Origin: Candidatus Aenigmatarchaeota archaeon
Lineage (GTDB): Archaea; Aenigmatarchaeota; Aenigmatarchaeia; QMZP01; QMZT01
Assembly: GCA_023128965.1 (NCBI GenBank)
Contig: JAGMCY010000065.1
Coordinates: 1 to 6,974 of the forward strand
Length of the DNA stretch: 6,974 nucleotides
Reading direction: 5' to 3'
Within the stretch, counting starts at the first letter, position 1, and every line of letters begins with the position of its first letter. The notes beneath the pieces were generated by a model that worked only from the letters and a program-made list of their open reading frames with translations, was not told where the DNA came from and did not search any database. Shown in pieces: positions 5,964 through 6,974 of the stretch. Position numbers and translations under genes: made by a program.

Positions 5964-5970
5964 TAGACAA
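5964..5970 (+). promoter_or_regulatory. Third TAGACAA half-site at the predicted transcription start
   Basis: TAGACAA repeats the right arm of the upstream inverted repeat exactly 42 bases later, about four helical turns. It overlaps the predicted start site, just before ATG 5973. With the upstream pair it would bracket the TATA box. Confidence 0.5.
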
Positions 5971-5972
5971 AT

Positions 5973-6515
5973 ATGTCAGGGGTTTTGGACTTGTTCAAAT
6001 CGGGAAGCGCGATTGGTCTGCTGGAGATGTTTTTATCAAACCCCGAAAGCGAGTTTTACCAGAGCGAAATCGCCCGGAAATCAGACCTGTCGAGAGCCAC
6101 ATCGCTGAAGTGGCTGGGCAGGCTGGTGGAACTGAACATGCTGCTCAGCTCAAGGAGGGCGAAAACTGTTTTTTATGAGCTGAATCTTGAGAATCCCGTG
6201 GTCAGGCAGCTTAAAATACTGCTGAATGTCTCGAAAATTTACGGGTGTCTGAATGAGCTGGGGGATTCAAGGGTAGAAGTCTATCTTTACGGTTCTGTTG
6301 CAAGGGGGGAGGATGTGAGCGAAAGCGATGTGGACATTTTAATTTTAGGCAGGCTGGATTCCAGCAAGAAGGCAAGGTTTGCGGAGAGGGCGGAAAAGGC
6401 GACCGGAAAGGAGGTTAAATTGCTCGTGATTACCCCGGTCGAGTATTCAAGTCTCATAAGGAAGGACAGGATATTCTACGAGAACATGGAAAAAAACAAG
6501 ATAAGGTTGTTGTGA
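5973..6515 (+). CDS. Winged-HTH fused to a minimal nucleotidyltransferase (MNT-type antitoxin)
   Basis: The 180 residues form two domains. Residues 1-72 look like a winged helix (Q-S-E-I-A-R-K-S-D-L-S-R-A-T-S-L-K-W-L as the HTH, then a basic wing S-S-R-R-A-K-T-V-F-Y-E-L). Residues about 85-180 carry the nucleotidyltransferase signature G-S-V-A-R-G (107-112) with S-D-V-D-I-L-I (118-124; metal ligands Asp119 and Asp121). In MNT-HEPN pairs of the MntA-HepT kind, the nucleotidyltransferase neutralises the HEPN toxin by adding AMP to it. The usual third acidic residue is not obvious; K-E-V-K-L-L-V (146-152) sits about where it is expected. The HTH suggests the protein also represses its own promoter at the TTGTCTA/TAGACAA sites. 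Its stop overlaps the start of the HEPN gene by one base. The role as antitoxin is inferred from family and context. Confidence 0.8.
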   Translation: MSGVLDLFKSGSAIGLLEMFLSNPESEFYQSEIARKSDLSRATSLKWLGRLVELNMLLSSRRAKTVFYELNLENPVVRQLKILLNVSKIYGCLNELGDSRVEVYLYGSVARGEDVSESDVDILILGRLDSSKKARFAERAEKATGKEVKLLVITPVEYSSLIRKDRIFYENMEKNKIRLL

Positions 6516-6934
6516 TGGACGTAAAAAAATGCCTCGAGAAGGGTTTTCTGAAAAGGGTGAAACCGGACAAAATGGAAATAAAAAAGGAACTGAGCGAATC
6601 AAAGAATGATATGGAGGATGCAAAAAATTCCCTGAAAAACGGGAAATACAAGTGGGCAATAATCCAGGCGTATTATTCCATGTTTCATAGCGCAAGAACC
6701 GTTCTAGTGTCCAATGGCTACAGGGAGCGCAAACACTTCGCGATAACCATCGTGCTGGAACATCTGGTAAGGAGCAAGAAACTCGAGTCATATTTCGTGG
6801 ATGATTTCAAGGCCGCCATATTCGCGAGGGAGGAGGCTGATTATTCCTCAGTCTATTCCAAGGAAAGGGCGGAACAGATACTGACAGCAGCGGAGGAATT
6901 TGCTGATAGGATGGAAAAACTGGTATCCTTCTAG
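6515..6934 (+). CDS. HEPN-domain protein (UPF0332-like), putative toxin partner
   Basis: This 139-residue, mostly helical protein has marks of the HEPN/UPF0332 group: K-W-A-I-I-Q-A-Y-Y-S-M-F-H-S-A-R (46-61), R-K-H-F-A-I (72-77) and A-R-E-E-A-D-Y (104-110). HEPN proteins paired with MNT partners are usually ribonucleases or RNA-binding toxins acting in the cytoplasm. The common R-x4-6-H motif is not obvious: Arg70 and His74 are only three residues apart, so RNase activity is less certain than membership. The ATG overlaps the stop of the nucleotidyltransferase gene as TGATG, showing a coupled two-gene operon; GTG 6512 would add one residue. A basic leader of about 20 residues (K-K-C-L-E-K-G-F-L-K-R) precedes the core. 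No terminator is visible after it. Confidence 0.8.
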   Translation: MDVKKCLEKGFLKRVKPDKMEIKKELSESKNDMEDAKNSLKNGKYKWAIIQAYYSMFHSARTVLVSNGYRERKHFAITIVLEHLVRSKKLESYFVDDFKAAIFAREEADYSSVYSKERAEQILTAAEEFADRMEKLVSF

Positions 6935-6943
6935 AGAACCAAA

Positions 6944-6974
6944 AAAAGCATTTATATATAACTGTTCAATATTC
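6944..6974 (+). promoter_or_regulatory. Promoter at window end; right copy of the rpl11-type promoter repeat
   Basis: AAAAGCATTTATATATA (TATA box about 6951-6958) is followed by TTCAATATTC at the last bases. This matches the 5768-5799 promoter in both blocks with nearly equal spacing. By comparison the next start codon should fall at about 6980, outside the window, as a leaderless gene. Confidence 0.6.

Noticed and set aside
6447..6791. Minus-strand ORFs antisense to the wHTH-MNT/HEPN genes
   Set aside because: They oppose two overlapping genes with clear motifs; their Phe/Ser-rich translations are typical of antisense reading of Lys/Glu-rich genes.
5736..6974. Insertion sequence or transposon carrying the MNT-HEPN genes
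   Set aside because: No transposase or integrase, and no terminal inverted repeats are visible; only the promoter-like direct repeat at the two ends supports mobility.
1..6974. tRNA, rRNA or CRISPR array
   Set aside because: No cloverleaf-like sequence, conserved rRNA segment or regularly spaced repeat series was seen on either strand.

Overview
The window looks archaeal. The promoters are archaeal TATA boxes about 26 bases before the start codons, several implying leaderless or near-leaderless mRNAs. Internal cistrons instead use a Shine-Dalgarno site (GGGGTGA). The signal peptidase has the archaeal/eukaryotic Ser-His arrangement, and a short peptide resembles the N-terminus of archaeal ribosomal protein uL11. 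The MopE-like metal-binding repeats, CGDG-type Cys-rich tails and the insert-bearing signal peptidase remind me of DPANN-type genomes (Aenigmarchaeota, Pacearchaeota, Woesearchaeota) or Altiarchaeota. That placement is inference.

Layout. (1) 1-2322, plus: the 3' part of a large surface protein with Ig-like domains, a seven-repeat FG-GAP/VCBS propeller, two MopE-like calcium or metal-binding repeats and a Cys-rich tail. (2) 5102-2369, minus: a probable three-gene envelope operon. It encodes an exported seven-repeat WD40 propeller anchored by four membrane helices, a membrane-tethered DsbA-like protein whose active site is CGYT rather than CxxC, and an archaeal signal peptidase I. (3) 5103-5343: an AT-rich divergent promoter region with a 57-bp-period duplication and a 19-bp palindrome. 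(4) 5344-5670, plus: a small exported protein with ten cysteines, followed by a hairpin/T-tract terminator. (5) 5736-5972: a promoter, a 28-codon remnant that looks like the 5' end of rpl11, a strong hairpin where that similarity ends, and an operator-like inverted repeat before the next gene. (6) 5973-6934, plus: a two-gene toxin-antitoxin-like module, with a winged-HTH fused to a minimal nucleotidyltransferase and overlapping a HEPN protein. (7) 6935-6974: another promoter resembling the one in front of the rpl11 remnant.

How it may work together. The left two thirds concern the cell surface: a glycosylation-rich adhesin-like protein, an envelope operon for protein export and thiol chemistry, and a divergently transcribed disulfide-rich secreted peptide. 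The right third reads as an MNT-HEPN module lying between an rpl11 promoter plus broken 5' end and a second copy of that promoter. The sequence therefore predicts that an intact rpl11 begins at about position 6980, just outside the window.
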